Positions 1-12,800 of a stretch of 64,000 nt of DNA are shown here, in pieces; within the stretch, counting starts at the first letter, position 1, and every line of letters starts with the position of its first letter. The notes under the pieces are model-generated. The model saw only the letters and a program-made list of their open reading frames with translations. It did not search any database and was not told the DNA's origin. Location of the stretch: NCBI GenBank assembly GCA_946902985.2, contig OX336389.2, positions 146,681,099-146,745,098 of the forward strand, written 5' to 3'. The stretch is from Meconema thalassinum (lineage: Eukaryota; Arthropoda; Insecta; Orthoptera; Tettigoniidae). The position numbers were made by a program, and so were the translations under genes.

Positions 1-1726
1 TGGAAAAGAACTCTCTCGTCCTGCTCTCCGCATTCCTCAAATTCTCGTCTCACTTCCTCTCCTCCCGTGGTGTGACGTAACTTCTACCACCTCTCCTGAC
101 TTCCGTCCGCAGTTCGACCTTCGCCTCTTCCCCTCTCTCATGACGTAATTCTCGCTTCAAGTGGCGTGATCTTTCTCGTAAAGTGAACCTCCTACTTTCG
201 TATAATGGAATATATGTCCATCTTTAAATCATTACTACTTCCTTGTCTTTTATAAATGCATAAGATCTATAGTATTTCACTCATTTCCATACAGTTTTTT
301 CCATATTACTCAATTTTTTTATAAATAATTTTTTTTATCCACACATTTATTTTAGGGGTCTTGGTTCATCTCCCGATCAGTTCTTGAGTAATGACCTTCA
401 ATAAATTCTGGCGCAGTACGGTCCATAAGTTGATCATGTAGTTAGCATATCTTAGGAGCTTCTGGAGGTTCTATGCTTCGAAATAATGTGGCACACACTC
501 ACGGGTAAAAACATAACATTATTTATTGCTAAGTAAGGGAAACATTTTACAATTTAATCTCTATCTCAATATCATCAAATGCACGCTGGACAAGGCATGT
601 AAAATACAATTCTTCAATTATATTTCAAAGTAAGACCCTTATTTCGTGAGTTAGTATTTTAACATGGTGATATGAGCATCTAGAAGCAAGCTACAGTTCG
701 TGATGAGAGCCTTTTTTACAATATTAAACATTACGTCACTTGAAGTCTGAATATTTTCAATGCAGGTAAGCTTCCTCATAATAAATTATATCAATAGTAA
801 AACAATTCTAAATAATACTCTTGCTAAAGACTCTCTATAATTCTGATCCCTAGTGTCAGAAGATTCGAAATGATGCAGGAAATCACTTTAGTGTTTTTTT
901 TGTAAACTTACAGATTAATTTTGAGTAACCCAGACATGGCAATGTTGCGAACATGATTCTACGTGTGCTGATAGGTACAATGTTTAGCTGCAAATAATTG
1001 CCATACTTACGAATGGATGTCATGCTTATTTTCTACCCCAGTGACAAGTGCTATCACAATGACGCAGATTATCATTCCACACACACACAAGTACATGATT
1101 ACGAGGACGCAAAACCTTGAATGAATCAACAACAGCAACAACTGAATATTTCTCAATTGATGTAGGAAATTTGTGACTTTCAGAGTGACTTTAGGAATAA
1201 TGGGAAATTAAATACGACTTGTTGCCGACTGTTTTTCCACCAAACTTGCATTTGTAGGCACAGGACTGAGAATGAATTTTCTTTTTACAGATGTCTCAGC
1301 TCTAGTTATGTCTGGTGTTAAATGGAAACTACTGTGGTATACGACGTGCTGAGTCATCTCATTTTATTGGCACAGCTATTTGTGTGGTTTCAGTGCTTAA
1401 AATGCCTCATGATAACGATGTTTTAATATTTATTTGCTTTTACTCACTTAACATATCGCCTATAGCACATAGCTGATAGAGCCTACCGTTTTGAAATCTA
1501 GTGATGTTAAACAAAGAAACTTTGGTAGTGCAATTTCTGTGTATTGTTTTCCACCCCGCCAGTAAAATGTAGGGGCGCCGCAAAGATTTGACCTAATACC
1601 TCCTTGCTCTGTCTGGAGCGCTAATACGTTTCTGCATTTGCATTACGCAAGAGTTTGGTCGTGAATACATGTAATGTCATGCGCACAGAGCACCACATCC
1701 AAGGAGATATAGAATAGCTTACGGTC

Positions 1727-1727
<1 letters not shown>
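1..1727. other. unrecognised intergenic DNA
   Basis: No supported gene, RNA or mobile element is visible here. The first 180 bases are C/T-rich on the plus strand and the rest is AT-rich unique-looking sequence. No long reading frame or family motif was found on either strand. Confidence 0.6.

Positions 1728-1763
<36 letters not shown>
1728..1763. repeat. (TTA)n microsatellite
   Basis: A perfect run of twelve TTA/ATT triplets. Such runs often mark the 3' tail of SINEs or LINEs, but no adjacent element is recognisable here. Confidence 0.9.
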
Positions 1764-1765
<2 letters not shown>

Positions 1766-2280
1766 CTACTCGGGAATTGTTTTCTTTAGAAGGAGAGCGC
1801 GGCTGTTGTGTATACATTACGTCTTCTCGCCTCGTTATGGCTGAAGCGAGTGGGTTGCGGTGCAAGGGGGGACTCATGTACAGTCATAGGCTACAATGAG
1901 AACACACCGCACAGCGCACGGCAATTCGCTGGTCGGGTAGAATCAATCACCGATCTTGCGTTAACACACAAGGTCATGAGGCGGACTGTATCGCTGACTT
2001 GGGAAATCGCAGAGTTTGAACCGCATCGTCGGGATTACTCCATATGGATTTCTAGGGGTATACTTTTTCCACTTCAAGCAATTGCGGGGACAATACCCTC
2101 TAATTGGGCTATGGCTATTCTCTTATTAATCCTTGTCCAATTACATCATATTTCACTTCATCTTTTATTTACTCAACTGACGAGGATTGACGTCGAAGAT
2201 ACAATTCAAACTCACCTCTCTCCAGAGGCCGAAGATTATATAATCAACTACTACCTGGTCGGCATTTCACAAGAAAAGTG

Positions 2281-2590
2281 TTACTACTACTACTACTACT
2301 ACTACTAATAATAATAATAATAATAATAACTATGGGAAGATGAGGAAGGAGATGCCCATATGGTAAAGTTAGAATGAAATGATTGCACCATATGAAAAAC
2401 AAGCAAGCTTGTAGTTTAACGTGACCGTTAATCGCGAGATCATGAGCCACGGGACCTCCTTTTTACGTGGAATCCGAACCACAGGACATGGCATCTCACT
2501 TCGAAAACCTCACAGGCATTGACCGGGAATCGAACCTGGACCGCCTTGGTGAGAGGCATACAGCTTGACCGCTGAGCCACCACGCCCCTA
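2281..2590 (-). mobile_element. tRNA-derived SINE with triplet tail
   Basis: Read on the minus strand, about 2590-2510 holds a tRNA-like head. It has an A-box-like stretch (TGGCTCAGCGGTCAAGC) and a B-box-like GGTTCGATTCC, as in RNA polymerase III promoters. A tRNA-unrelated body follows. The element ends at 2281-2329 in a tandem triplet tail, ATT repeats then AGT repeats on the minus strand, which is a common SINE 3' end. I did not find a clear target-site duplication. Short reading frames crossing the microsatellite are spurious. Confidence 0.7.
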
Positions 2591-3180
2591 GCACCATTTG
2601 AAGAGAGAGTTGTGTTCACTAGCTGACGGGCTCCTTCTTGTCACCAACGAGCGGTTAGACTAACGTGGACAGCAGAGAGACCACAGAGGTACATTGCATA
2701 CGAGGCACTTATTGATCGCCGTCTCAACATGCGCACTTGGATTGAAATATCCAACGTTCTGGAATGTGTAAACTGAGGCAAATAGACTTATTTATTCTAT
2801 CTCACTCTTCTAGCAAATCATGTTTCCGTAATTTAAACATTCCTGGTAAAAAGGAAAACGATTGGGATATGGCCTATAAGAAAACAGAATAAAACACCTG
2901 GCGGTACAAGTGTTTCTTGTTGCATCGGCCACGCCCCTGAAACTTACCCCTGTTATAAAATAGGGAGGGTCAGTGAAGTACCATGTTGGGAGATTATGGA
3001 ACAAATGATTTGAGCATAAAATCAGTAAACAAATGAATACATAAATAAATAAATAAATAAATTACACGTAAATTTTAAATTTTACTTGAGAAGGTAAAGT
3101 GCATAGCTAAATAGTAACACTTAAGTTAAAATAAAAAGGACGACTGATCGGAGACCACAGTTATGACAGTGGGCTAATTG
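2591..3180. other. unrecognised spacer
   Basis: Between two SINEs; contains a short (AAAT)n run near 3042-3061 and no supportable gene. Confidence 0.5.
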
Positions 3181-3193
3181 AATAATGCCATGT

Positions 3194-3527
3194 GAAAATG
3201 AAAATCCACAGCCTGCTGCCAGTCTCCGACCGGGTCAGGAATGGAATGAATGAAGCCCCCAACTAGCGGCGAGGATATGAACTGTGCCGGCTGCCGAGGC
3301 CTGACGCACTCCTCTGGGGCAATGATTAAATGAATGACAGATGAAATGAAATGATAGTGGAGAGTGTTGCTGGAATGAAATTTTGACAGGGAAAACCGGA
3401 GTACCCGGAGAAAAACCTGTCTGCCTCCGTTTTGTCCAGCACAGATCTCACATGGAGTGACCGGGATTTGAACCACGGACCCAGCGGTGAGAGGCCGGCG
3501 TGCTGCCGCCTAAGCCACGGAGGCTTC
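3194..3527 (-). mobile_element. complete tRNA-derived SINE with 13-bp TSD
   Basis: The element is flanked by an exact 13-bp direct repeat AATAATGCCATGT at 3181-3193 and 3528-3540, so both ends are defined. On the minus strand it starts with a tRNA-like head (TGGCTTAGGCGGC as A box, GGTTCAAATCC as B box near 3470). A long tRNA-unrelated body follows, and the element ends in TTTTCATTTTCA. The 334-bp length is normal for a SINE. The two minus-strand reading frames crossing it are by-products. It is a different family from the SINE at 14436. Confidence 0.88.
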
Positions 3528-3540
3528 AATAATGCCATGT

Positions 3541-5044
3541 AATTCACAAAAAAAATATCATGGTTTCTATGGATACGGTAGTAGGAACTAATGCCAGTGG
3601 CATGCTTGAGCCAGTAAATCGCTATCGGGAAGCATTGAGCTTCTCCAGGTCCACATGTAGACTATGGTGTTAGGTTTAAGTATAAGGAATTTAGAAGACA
3701 GATGGCAGTGAGGCCACATCATAGCGGGAATGAGGTTAGCGTCTTGTCTACTAACAATTGTCACATCGCCTGGATTCACCCGCAAAATAACTCTTCAGAT
3801 TTTGTGTAATAGCTGTGAGGAACAAATTAGAACATGGTTCTTATGGCACATAGGCCTATATTGGTACAAAGTAATAACTACAGCGAAATAGTTGTCTTGA
3901 GAGTTCTAGTTTCTGGAAGCTGTTATATGTTTTAAGACAAGGCATTGGCATTATCGAGAAAAGGAAAAAAAGTGTGTAAAACAATGGTTCGCGGAAGAGG
4001 TTGCAGATGTAATTATAATAGTAATAATCGTGTGGCCTCCGGAGAGATCGAGTGCAGGTCTTACTAGTTGACGCCCATGGGGAGATCTGTGCGCCATAAC
4101 GCGCAGTGACAGTAGTGAAATCAACATCACTATGTATTTTTTCAATTGGGTCTTGTATACCTGGAAAGCATTTTAAGGGTATCATCGTTCACCTACTTCA
4201 ACAAGCCACGTTGAAAATTATTTCTCAGAATACAGAGCGCACAAATTCAGGGTGAGTTTAAATGTATGGGATTTCTCCCAAAGTTTATGCCGCTTCAAAC
4301 AGCTGACAGCGGCCAGAGAAAATTAACTTCCCATTATTACGGGTAAGGCTTGATGGGTATTCATACCTAGTAGGATTACTTCACCACTGAGTGGTTCAGT
4401 ACATTTGGTTACATCTTTGAGAAGTCTGTACACTCCTAAAAATGCATGCACATCCCTTCGTCAATGTGAGTGATATAATATCTTCGATCCATTAGACAGC
4501 TTTTCTTTGCACGCATGCGTGCACTGATAATAATGAAGGAAAAACATGAAAATTGATTTCGCTCTCTACCCTGCTTTACGGCTTAAATAATTCCTGTAAA
4601 CTCTATATTCCCGCAAAAATCACTTACAGAATGTAATAACACTCCTCGATAAAACTCTTCCTGTAGTAAATGAAAGTCGGTGAGAGGTGGTCTGGTTAGT
4701 CAATTCTTATTGCAAGGCCGGTTAAGACCTAAAAATTTATCTAAACATAAAGTCTAATCATCTTTCTATCTACATACCAGTGTCTAATAAATAGTTAATA
4801 TTAGTTTGGTCTTTACCTAAAATCTAAAATCCAATATCTAAATTCTAAAACTAAAATCTAAACAATATATAGTGCAGAAAACATAATTGCGAGTAATACA
4901 AATCCCTATATGTCTTTCTTTAATAATTAGTTACCAAACATTTTCAGCCTAATGACATTATGGTTTGGTCTTTTCACAAAATCTGAAATAAAAAATAAAT
5001 CTAAAATGTAAAATTTAAAATCTAATATTCATTAAGAATGGTGT
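3541..5044. other. unrecognised AT-rich DNA
   Basis: No gene or RNA is supported. From about 4780 to 5030 the sequence is low-complexity, built from loosely repeated TCTAAAATCTAAA-like words. No retrotransposon motif was found. Confidence 0.5.
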
Positions 5045-5072
5045 AAAGTTGCCTTTGTAGTGTAGTGGTTAG
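5045..5072 (+). mobile_element. 5' fragment of a SINE split by the BEL/Pao insertion
   Basis: This stretch ends in TGTAGTGTAGTGGTTAG, a tRNA-like A-box region. It continues on the far side of the retrotransposon at 33416, which starts again with GTTAG and then runs to a B box (GGGTTCAAATCCC). The two pieces together form the head of the same SINE family seen at 14436-14901. The BEL/Pao element therefore landed inside the SINE promoter region and duplicated GTTAG. Confidence 0.8.
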
Positions 5073-7983
5073 TGGGTAGATTATTAGCTTGTGAATAACC
5101 TAACCCCCAAGGGATGATGATGAAGAAAAAGAAGTGGGTTTCGGACTGGAGAAAAAGGATGGAGAAATAGGACGAGAGTCCAACAGAAGTTATAATTTTA
5201 ACGCTAAGTATACTCAAAGGCAGCCGCCACTGCAAATCCGCTTTCCGATACCTAAAGTGGGTAGGGACCTGGGCGAAGTTAACAGGAAACGCAGCTGGAA
5301 CTTGGGCTATTCGCAAGAAAGCTGCTATAGCGTATTCCCTCTCAAGCATAAATATAACTACTATGGGGAAGGGTGGTGGTCTGGCAAGAAAAAGAGTAAC
5401 AGATTTATTGTGTATCTGTTCAAAGGAGTTTGTTTCTAAACAAGTATTTTGAAGAATACAAATAATTTGAATCAGCCGTGATATTTTAGTTCTTGAAATT
5501 GTAGAATTTCTAAAGAGCGACCGAATGCATCCAAGAAGGATAGGGATAAAGCAATTATACCCTTGGGATTAATTTTGGTAAGAGTACCAATAGTTGCATT
5601 TAGAAATGACTAAGCTCTTAACCAGCAAGGCGCCGACTAAAAGTTTAGACAATGAGAAACACTTTAATTTTGAAAAACCAACCATAAGTGGTAGAGAGAA
5701 TCTCCACAAGCAGGAAGCTGGCGTAGCGAGCTATGCTTGCCTTACTGGCCAGTTAGAATTAGCTATCCAAGCTAAGAGAGACTTTAATAAGTTAATAACT
5801 AAGAGTTCTTGCTCAAATGCAACAAGTAGTGAAAACCTTATCAATGGATTTATTTTTATTAAAGAGGGCATAAACCTAGGAAGAGTCAGGGAAGACAGGA
5901 TCTTGCCGAACCGTTATTTCAGAGAAATGATAGAGCAAAAGAAAAAAATCAAATTTATTTAACAATGCAAAAAGGTGTAAAGAATTTAAGACATATATAA
6001 TTTGAGTTTACAAACAATTGGGGTCGCAAACCTCCGAAAACATTTAAATCTTGCGCCAGGCAATTGATAATTTTTTGGTTTCAAACGTTTTATATGAGCT
6101 AAAATCTTCGTAAGATTTTGAAATAGCTAAGATTAATAAATAGAAAATTGTAAGATAATTAAAGTAATTAAGGTTAAACAATAAATCAAGTACAAGGTGT
6201 GTATTTTAAGGATTTCTAGATAGGTATCTTAGAAATATGAACAAATAACAACTTCGAAAGTAACAACAAAAACAGGAAGAAATGAAATAGAAGTTTCTAT
6301 AACTTCTTGTATTAATACTGAACTACTTTTAGAGATTATACAAATAGGGCAGGTCACTTATTGTGAAACCTGAAGAGAAAAATTGAAAGGAAGTTTCTAG
6401 AACTCCTATGTTTAAGTAGGGATCACGAGAAAAATGGGGCAAATTTCCCTTTCGTGAAACATAGAGATAACTCACTTTTGAGTAGAAAGAATTGGTTTCC
6501 CTCATTAGAAGGGAGAACCAATATACTTTAAGGCGTGTACTTGACACGAAGTTTTACAGACATTAATTTGTTGTACATGGAACAAGTAAGGGTGGGCACT
6601 TATTGAGAGTGACACCTCATTGAAAAAAGACCTAAAGTAACAATTTTATTATTTTAGTTTGTTAGTAAAGGGTTTGGGAAAGATCAAATGGGATTGTGGA
6701 AGAGTGTTCATGGCCGTATTTATTGTACTCGAACGAGCGCGACGCGGATAAAAAGTTGAACAGGCACTGTTATAACTATAGTCTGTTGATATAGTTGAAA
6801 GTTCACTGTACCAGCACAAAATGTCTATAGAAAGAAACGTTATTGCAGTTATGTAAAAGTTGAGTTTTGGCTTGAGAGAATTATGAGTTGTAGTTTCTAT
6901 GGGCGGCAGTTTAATACGGCATAAAATTTCCCACGTAGGAAGACAGTTTATGTGGATTAGAAGTTTATCCCTCATAAGTTTCTCAGCGAAGAAATTATTC
7001 CTATATCAAGTGGAAAATACATGACAGTATAACTGGTAGATAGAGTGTAGGTTCTGGAAGGTTCCAGAGCAATGATGACTTGTTTAAATTGGGTAGAGAA
7101 TCCCTCGGCGGAAAACTACATTATATACTGTAGACAGTGGGTATTTTAGAAATATCTTTCGATGTGAGATAGCATCTCAGAAAATCTTTCATTTTGAAAG
7201 TTAGACTTGATAGTTCGAGTTTGATCAAGAAGATCTCATGAAAGCAGTTATTTTATCACATATAGCAGTTTTCACTGTCTATAATATCCAAATAAAAGCA
7301 TTGAGCCTTTTAAAAGCGATGAGAATGTGGTTACAACATGAAGTCGGTACTTATCTTTGCTTCATGAAGAAGGCGATGTTACTGTTCACGGTTGATTCTA
7401 AAACTCGAACATGGCGTCGAATTTAAAAGTTTGCCTGTAGAGTAGCGGGGGCGAGCTTTAGTTAAGCTCCAACTGACTGGTTTGACTTCAGACGCAAAAG
7501 TGAGGCCAGCTCAACGGAGCGCGGAGAGACCAGGGAAGGGAAAAAGGTCGGGGTAGGAGACAAAAGGAATACATATAAGAATAGCCAACTTTGAAATAAT
7601 AATTTTTCTTGAAGAAATGGTCTTTAAAGGGTTGATAGCAGGCGTCACTAGCGTAGCCTGGTGGGTGAAAAAGTAGACGAAGTTCTCTTGATCACGGAGA
7701 TGATAGCTGGCGATAGCGACGATATCTGGTGGCTAGATTGGTAAGGAAGTCCTCTTGTTCAGGGAAAAATTGAGGAACTTCAGAGATTCGCTGCTAGATG
7801 ACGCTAGGTGGGTCATGGAAGATATATATCTAGAACAGACTTACAGGTAGTGTAAGAAACACATACCAACAAAGAGAAATCAGGAGATCACTGTTGGTGT
7901 TTGCGAAAAAAGGAAGGGATGAACTAAAGCAAAGAGAAGCAAAAGCTTACTCTGTCTTACCGTGTATTCCAAAGAATACACCA
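5073..7983 (-). repeat. BEL/Pao 3' LTR (left copy)
   Basis: It is co-linear with 30509-33415 at high identity, with scattered substitutions and a few small indels. It starts TGGGTA and ends TACACCA on the plus strand (TG...CA). A small inverted repeat, GTGTATT...AATACAC, lies at the 7983 end and is present in both copies. At 2911 bp the LTR is long for BEL/Pao, whose LTRs are usually a few hundred bp to about 1 kb. The first 440 bp and positions 5594-5962 contain plus-strand (antisense) reading frames that recur in the other LTR; see findings. Confidence 0.95.
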
Positions 7984-8023
7984 AGCTGGGAGGGATCACA
8001 CCTACAGAGAACAAAGACATGAA

Positions 8024-8517
8024 TTAAGAATTTAAAGGTAAAGGAGCAATTAAAGAAAGTGATCTTATAATATACCCATTAGTGGTCAAGATCTTGGCCA
8101 CCCTAACACTCCCATCCCTTCCAGGGTAACACTCAGTCACTCTACCAGAAATCCAGACCAAGGGAGGAGAAACATCCCTAACCCGGACCAAGTCCCCCAC
8201 TTTAATGTCGGGATTGGAAAGAAACCACTTCTGTCTCCGTTGCAAGGAAGTTAAGTATTCCAAATTCCACCTCTTCCAGAAGGAATTACGGAGGGCTTCA
8301 AGTTTACGCCAAACAATAGGTAAATTAGAATCTCTGTAAGAGTTGGGAAGGGGAATAGGGGCTGAAAGAGAAGTGCCTATAAGGAAGTGACCAGGTGTGA
8401 GTGGAAGCAGGTCATCAGGGTCGTTGGAAAGCGGAGTTAAAGGGCGAGATTTGACAACACCTTCAATCAGAACAGACAGCGAATTAAATTCTTCATAAGT
8501 CAGAATGCGATTACCTT
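8024..8517 (-). pseudogene. BEL/Pao pol 3' end, DUF5641-type domain
   Basis: Minus-strand reading continues the integrase past a stop codon at about 8516 and runs to 8024. The last 79 residues (from 8263) include RRQKWF, KVGDLVRVRD and VWISGRVTECYPGRDG...RVAKI. This is the typical C-terminal DUF5641 pattern after the BEL/Pao integrase, an SH3-like tail thought to aid DNA binding. Upstream, in the same frame, lie LTPGHFLIGTSLSAPIP-like residues at about 8350-8400, also characteristic of Pao pol. The stop separating this part from the integrase core makes it non-functional. The 3' LTR starts just after it. Confidence 0.85.
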
Positions 8518-9105
8518 AAACCATTCTTAAGTGACGTTTAGTGAGCTTTACGCAGGATTCCCACCTACCACCGTGATGAGGGACGTAGGGAGGTATAAAA
8601 CGCCATTTGAAACCCTTTGAGTAGGAAAAATTAGAAATCTGTTCCATGGCAGGAGAAGAAGTGAGAGCTTTCTTCCACAAGGAAGCTGCGCCTTGAAAAG
8701 TGGAAGCGTTATCAGAGAACATCTCCAAAGGAACTCCACGCCTAGCAGCGAAGCGAGAGACAGCTGATAAAAAGTAAGAAGTAGAGGCATTCGTTAATAG
8801 TTCCAAATGGATCGCGCCAGTAACCATGCAAACAAAGAGAGAAACATAGAGCTTACCATACAATTTGCGTTTATCTTCAGGGGAATTGCGTTGATATTGG
8901 AACGGACCCATATAGTCCACACCAGTTAGAGCAAATGGACGTATAGGAGAAGAGCGAAGAGAGGGCAGATCGCTCATTAATTGAGTATTTACTTTAGGTT
9001 TAGCTTTGAAGCAAGGAATGCATTTGTGAATTACAGAGGAAACTTCATGAATTCCATTTATAATCCAGTACTTTTCCCTTAAGAGGCAAAGCAGTGTGCG
9101 TGTAC
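8516..9105 (-). pseudogene. BEL/Pao integrase core (3' fragment)
   Basis: This is the DDE integrase core of the outer element, which would join the cDNA to the chromosome. The 153-residue frame has DYMGPF near its N terminus (residues about 21-26), SDNASTFQGA with the second catalytic Asp (about residue 88), and HHGGRWES with the glutamate near residue 139. The preceding 130 bp, in the same frame, encode the CxxC half of the HHCC zinc-binding module. The reading is cut at 9105, where the nested LTR element begins. The missing upstream half is at 26088-26977. A TAA stop follows the HLRMV residues. Confidence 0.88.
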
Positions 9106-12100
9106 TGTACCCGTTCGTCCTGGGGATGCGATGACCTTTCTGCTATTATATCGCATTCCTGGATTTCCAGGACAGAGCGAGTTAAATGAACATCAAGTCA
9201 AATAAGGAATGTGTCGGAAATTCAGTTGAAATATCACAAAAGCAGAGGGTAACACGAGATAAAGTATCTCCAGGGTCGTTACGGGTTTAAATTTAATTTA
9301 AAAAATCAAATATAAATGGGCGCCATCAACTGAATCCCTAGCAAACCACATCCTTCCTGGTTAAGCCTTAATTAAGACAAGGAAAGAAAAAGGAAAATCA
9401 CATCACCATCAGATCACAACTAAGATAAAAACAAATTTATTCAACTTTGATAGTCAGACAGACATATTAAACACTCATCCTACCTGAGAGCATGGTCGAA
9501 TGCCAAAGTTAAATTGTCATTGTCCAGAAAATCGAACCATCTCTATTCTACTCAAATTGTATTTAATCCACATAAAATAGGAAAAATTTCTAAAGTTCTC
9601 TTGGGTTCTCAGGATCACCGTAGCACTATGTCTTTGCGTCACTGACATTCGTGATAACTGAGACCTAACTTCTCTTTAAATTAACATCATGAATGTGGAT
9701 GTAAAATATTAATTAATCTGTCTAAACACATATATTCTAATCACATATTTAAATATCACATAATTTATGGCTTGCATGGCATTATTCAAATGCTGAATAT
9801 GTTAGTAAAATGCTCCTAAACATCGAATAATTAATTTACACTATTTACACTGTCATTAATAATTGCTTGTTTGTGAATCACAGAAAATCCACTACTCATT
9901 GGTTATAATCATCATCATCATCAAAATTAAATATTTCTCACATTAGTTCTCATCTCAACATTCAATATATTCATGTCAAAATAATTAATTCATTATTATC
10001 AAATCATTTAAATGAATATTATAATCATCACTTCTTTATGCTCTCTAATTATTCACACACTCTCCTTTCATCATCTCCTTCAGATTAAATCATCTTAAAT
10101 CATCAATATAAATTGTTTAATTCATCAACTCAAGTTGCAATTCTTCAAATCATATCTCAATTAAATTTATTTAAATCCATTTGATTTTATTAATCATCAG
10201 CTTCTTTAATGAATTATCACCTTCTAATTCAGTTATTCATCATCTATTCAATCATCTATTAATTCATTTAAATCAGCTTATTTATTCAACCTTTAATTCA
10301 TCCATTTATTTAATTCATTGATCTATTCCAAAATTTAATTTATCAATTTATTTAAATTTTATTTCATCTGGTTATTTAGATTTTTATTATTTCATCTAGT
10401 CATTCTGATTTTTATTTCATTAGGTCAGATCATTAACATGCTTAAACTTCAGATTATTATTTCATTAATTATTATTATCAGAAAATCTTGTATTATCAAC
10501 TTGATTTATTTGTTTAATTTCCTAACAAATTGTTTAATATGGGTTATAGAACGTCGTCATACAGTTTTATCACTTCCAAGTTATATCTCGTATTTAATTA
10601 TCATTCCAAAAAATATTATTGCCTTCACAAATTCACGTTGGATCTCACTATCCACAACTACATCATATATTCTCACTTTTTCAAATATCACATTTGAATA
10701 CCACAATTATTCCACAAAACTCCATAAATATTCAGCGCACAGCATGAATCTTAAAATTATGCTAGACTGGGTTCGACAACCTCATGTCTGCTTCAAAATA
10801 CATTAGCAATATTGCTACTTCCACTTGGCAACTTCCTCAAAATGCCTATCACAAACTTCACTTAATCACGTTGCATGATCTACAAATATATAACTGGATT
10901 CAAATTATCAACGCACACAATCTCCAATAACTGTAATTAATCTGATCACATCTAGACAACTTCTTAAACAATTAGGAAAAATATTACCTTAGTAATCGTA
11001 ATCAAATTCAAAATCTGCTTTCAAATAGCATAAATTCTCTTAAAATTCTCATAATTCACTTCACAGAAAACACCAATGTGCTATAATCTCTCACATCAAA
11101 ATATGCAATACTGATCTGCCTTAAAATAAATCTGACCATTAATGATTCATCTTACAAGATTCAATTACTTTAAATCCTTCTCAAAGGTATCAAACTCAAT
11201 CATAAAAATTATCAAAAGCTTCAGCTGTATCAGCTGTTAACTGAAAGTATTCTCAAATGAGTATAGCAACAAAATATTGGATTGGCAAACAAGAATTACA
11301 AATGTAACCCTGCTGACATTTATTTCTAATTTATTTAACAAAATTCGACTGATATGTGACAAGAAGTTTCTTGTTTGATCCTCTTACAATCTCAAGTACA
11401 CTCGGATGATAAAAATGAGTTCCTCAATGGCGAGTTAGATGAGTATCCACCACACAATCGTATAAATACGAAAGGCCTCGCCCCGTTGACTATCATGATA
11501 ATGCCCTGAACGATGGGTAAAGATGTGTACCACCACGCAATCGTATAAATACGAAAGGCCCCATCTCGTTGTCTAATGAGTGAATGTACCAGATTGGAAT
11601 CAACAAGTCTCTAGTTGTCACATAAAAGCGATATTCATCCACTTGAGTGAATGACATATTAACATCTACAAACAATCCAATGAAAAATCCCTACTGATGA
11701 ATAATACACACTCGCTAGTATGCAATGAACTGACGAAGTAATTTAAATAATCCAATTGCAGATCACGAGTTCGAAATACTCGTCACAAAAAATAACTATC
11801 CAAGAAAACTATCCATACTGGAAAATGTCTAAAAGACCAAACATCTGCTTAATAAAGCCAACCAATGGTGAGAATATCGTATAATGGTGCCTGCCATATC
11901 ATATGGTAAAGCCATATTCTAGCAAAATTTTTGGAGCAAATAATGTCTAAGCCATGTCTAAATAATCGTAGAACTCCTACTAGAAAAATATACAAGTATG
12001 CCCAGTGTTCATGAGAAAATCATATCAGAAAGTCATAACTCTTACAGTACCTTCTCATATCAGCTGTTAATATATTTCAAAGATCGTCGATTATCCTCGT

Positions 12101-12792
12101 GTGTAATAAATTTCTCGAAAGATCGACGTGAATATCGTATCACCCACGCAAAAACGATCGCCTTCATATCCCAAGTGAATCAGCTGTTGGACCTCCTCTA
12201 CTTCAGGAACCGAATCCATCCCTCCGTGGTGCCATCGCGTCTCTGTCTTCGTTTACTCCGACATGATGAACTGCATGTTATCCATAGCGGATACTGTCCA
12301 AGTTCTTACGTAAATGTTCATGAAAGCAGCGTACCCTATATTCTTCTTCTATGTTACGCCACTGTCCCATACAATGTTCGGCTCGCTTGTTAAAAGTTCA
12401 ATCGCCACAGCGGTTGAGTCTCACTTTCAGAAAATAAATTTTATTTATGAGAGTGTATAAGTTTTTGAAACACCCTGTAGCTGTGTTCGTACTCGATATT
12501 CTATAATAATTCATAAAAAGGAACTGTATTAATGCACGTGCCAATGTTCATAAGTGCATATGCTTGTAACATTTCGTTTGCCTTAAAAGCGTTAATGTTA
12601 GCTTGACCCCATGGTCGCTCTACATGTTCCGTTATGAAATGCATAAGTCGTAATGTCGTTTGAATATCTAAGTTCATAATTGCAGTATATTACAACCATC
12701 CGCCTGCACAATTCTATTACTGAATACAAGTCCCAACTCAATGTTGTAACTGAATGTTGAAATGAAGTTCAGCTTCTTTAATGTTGCCTGCG

Positions 12793-12800
12793 TATAAAAG
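12793..12800 (+). promoter_or_regulatory. candidate TATA box in LTR, antisense to gag
   Basis: TATAAAAG in a GC-richer context (GCGTATAAAAGTCGG). It is followed about 30 bp downstream by a possible initiator (ATCTACTGCACTG). It is kept identically in the other LTR at 25277-25284. It points along the plus strand, opposite to gag, so it could be an antisense promoter or chance. Confidence 0.35.

Noticed and set aside
1808..2308. 166-codon plus-strand frame ending in a poly-Tyr run
   Set aside because: The Tyr run is a TAC microsatellite (a SINE tail) and the rest has no motif; no support for a gene.
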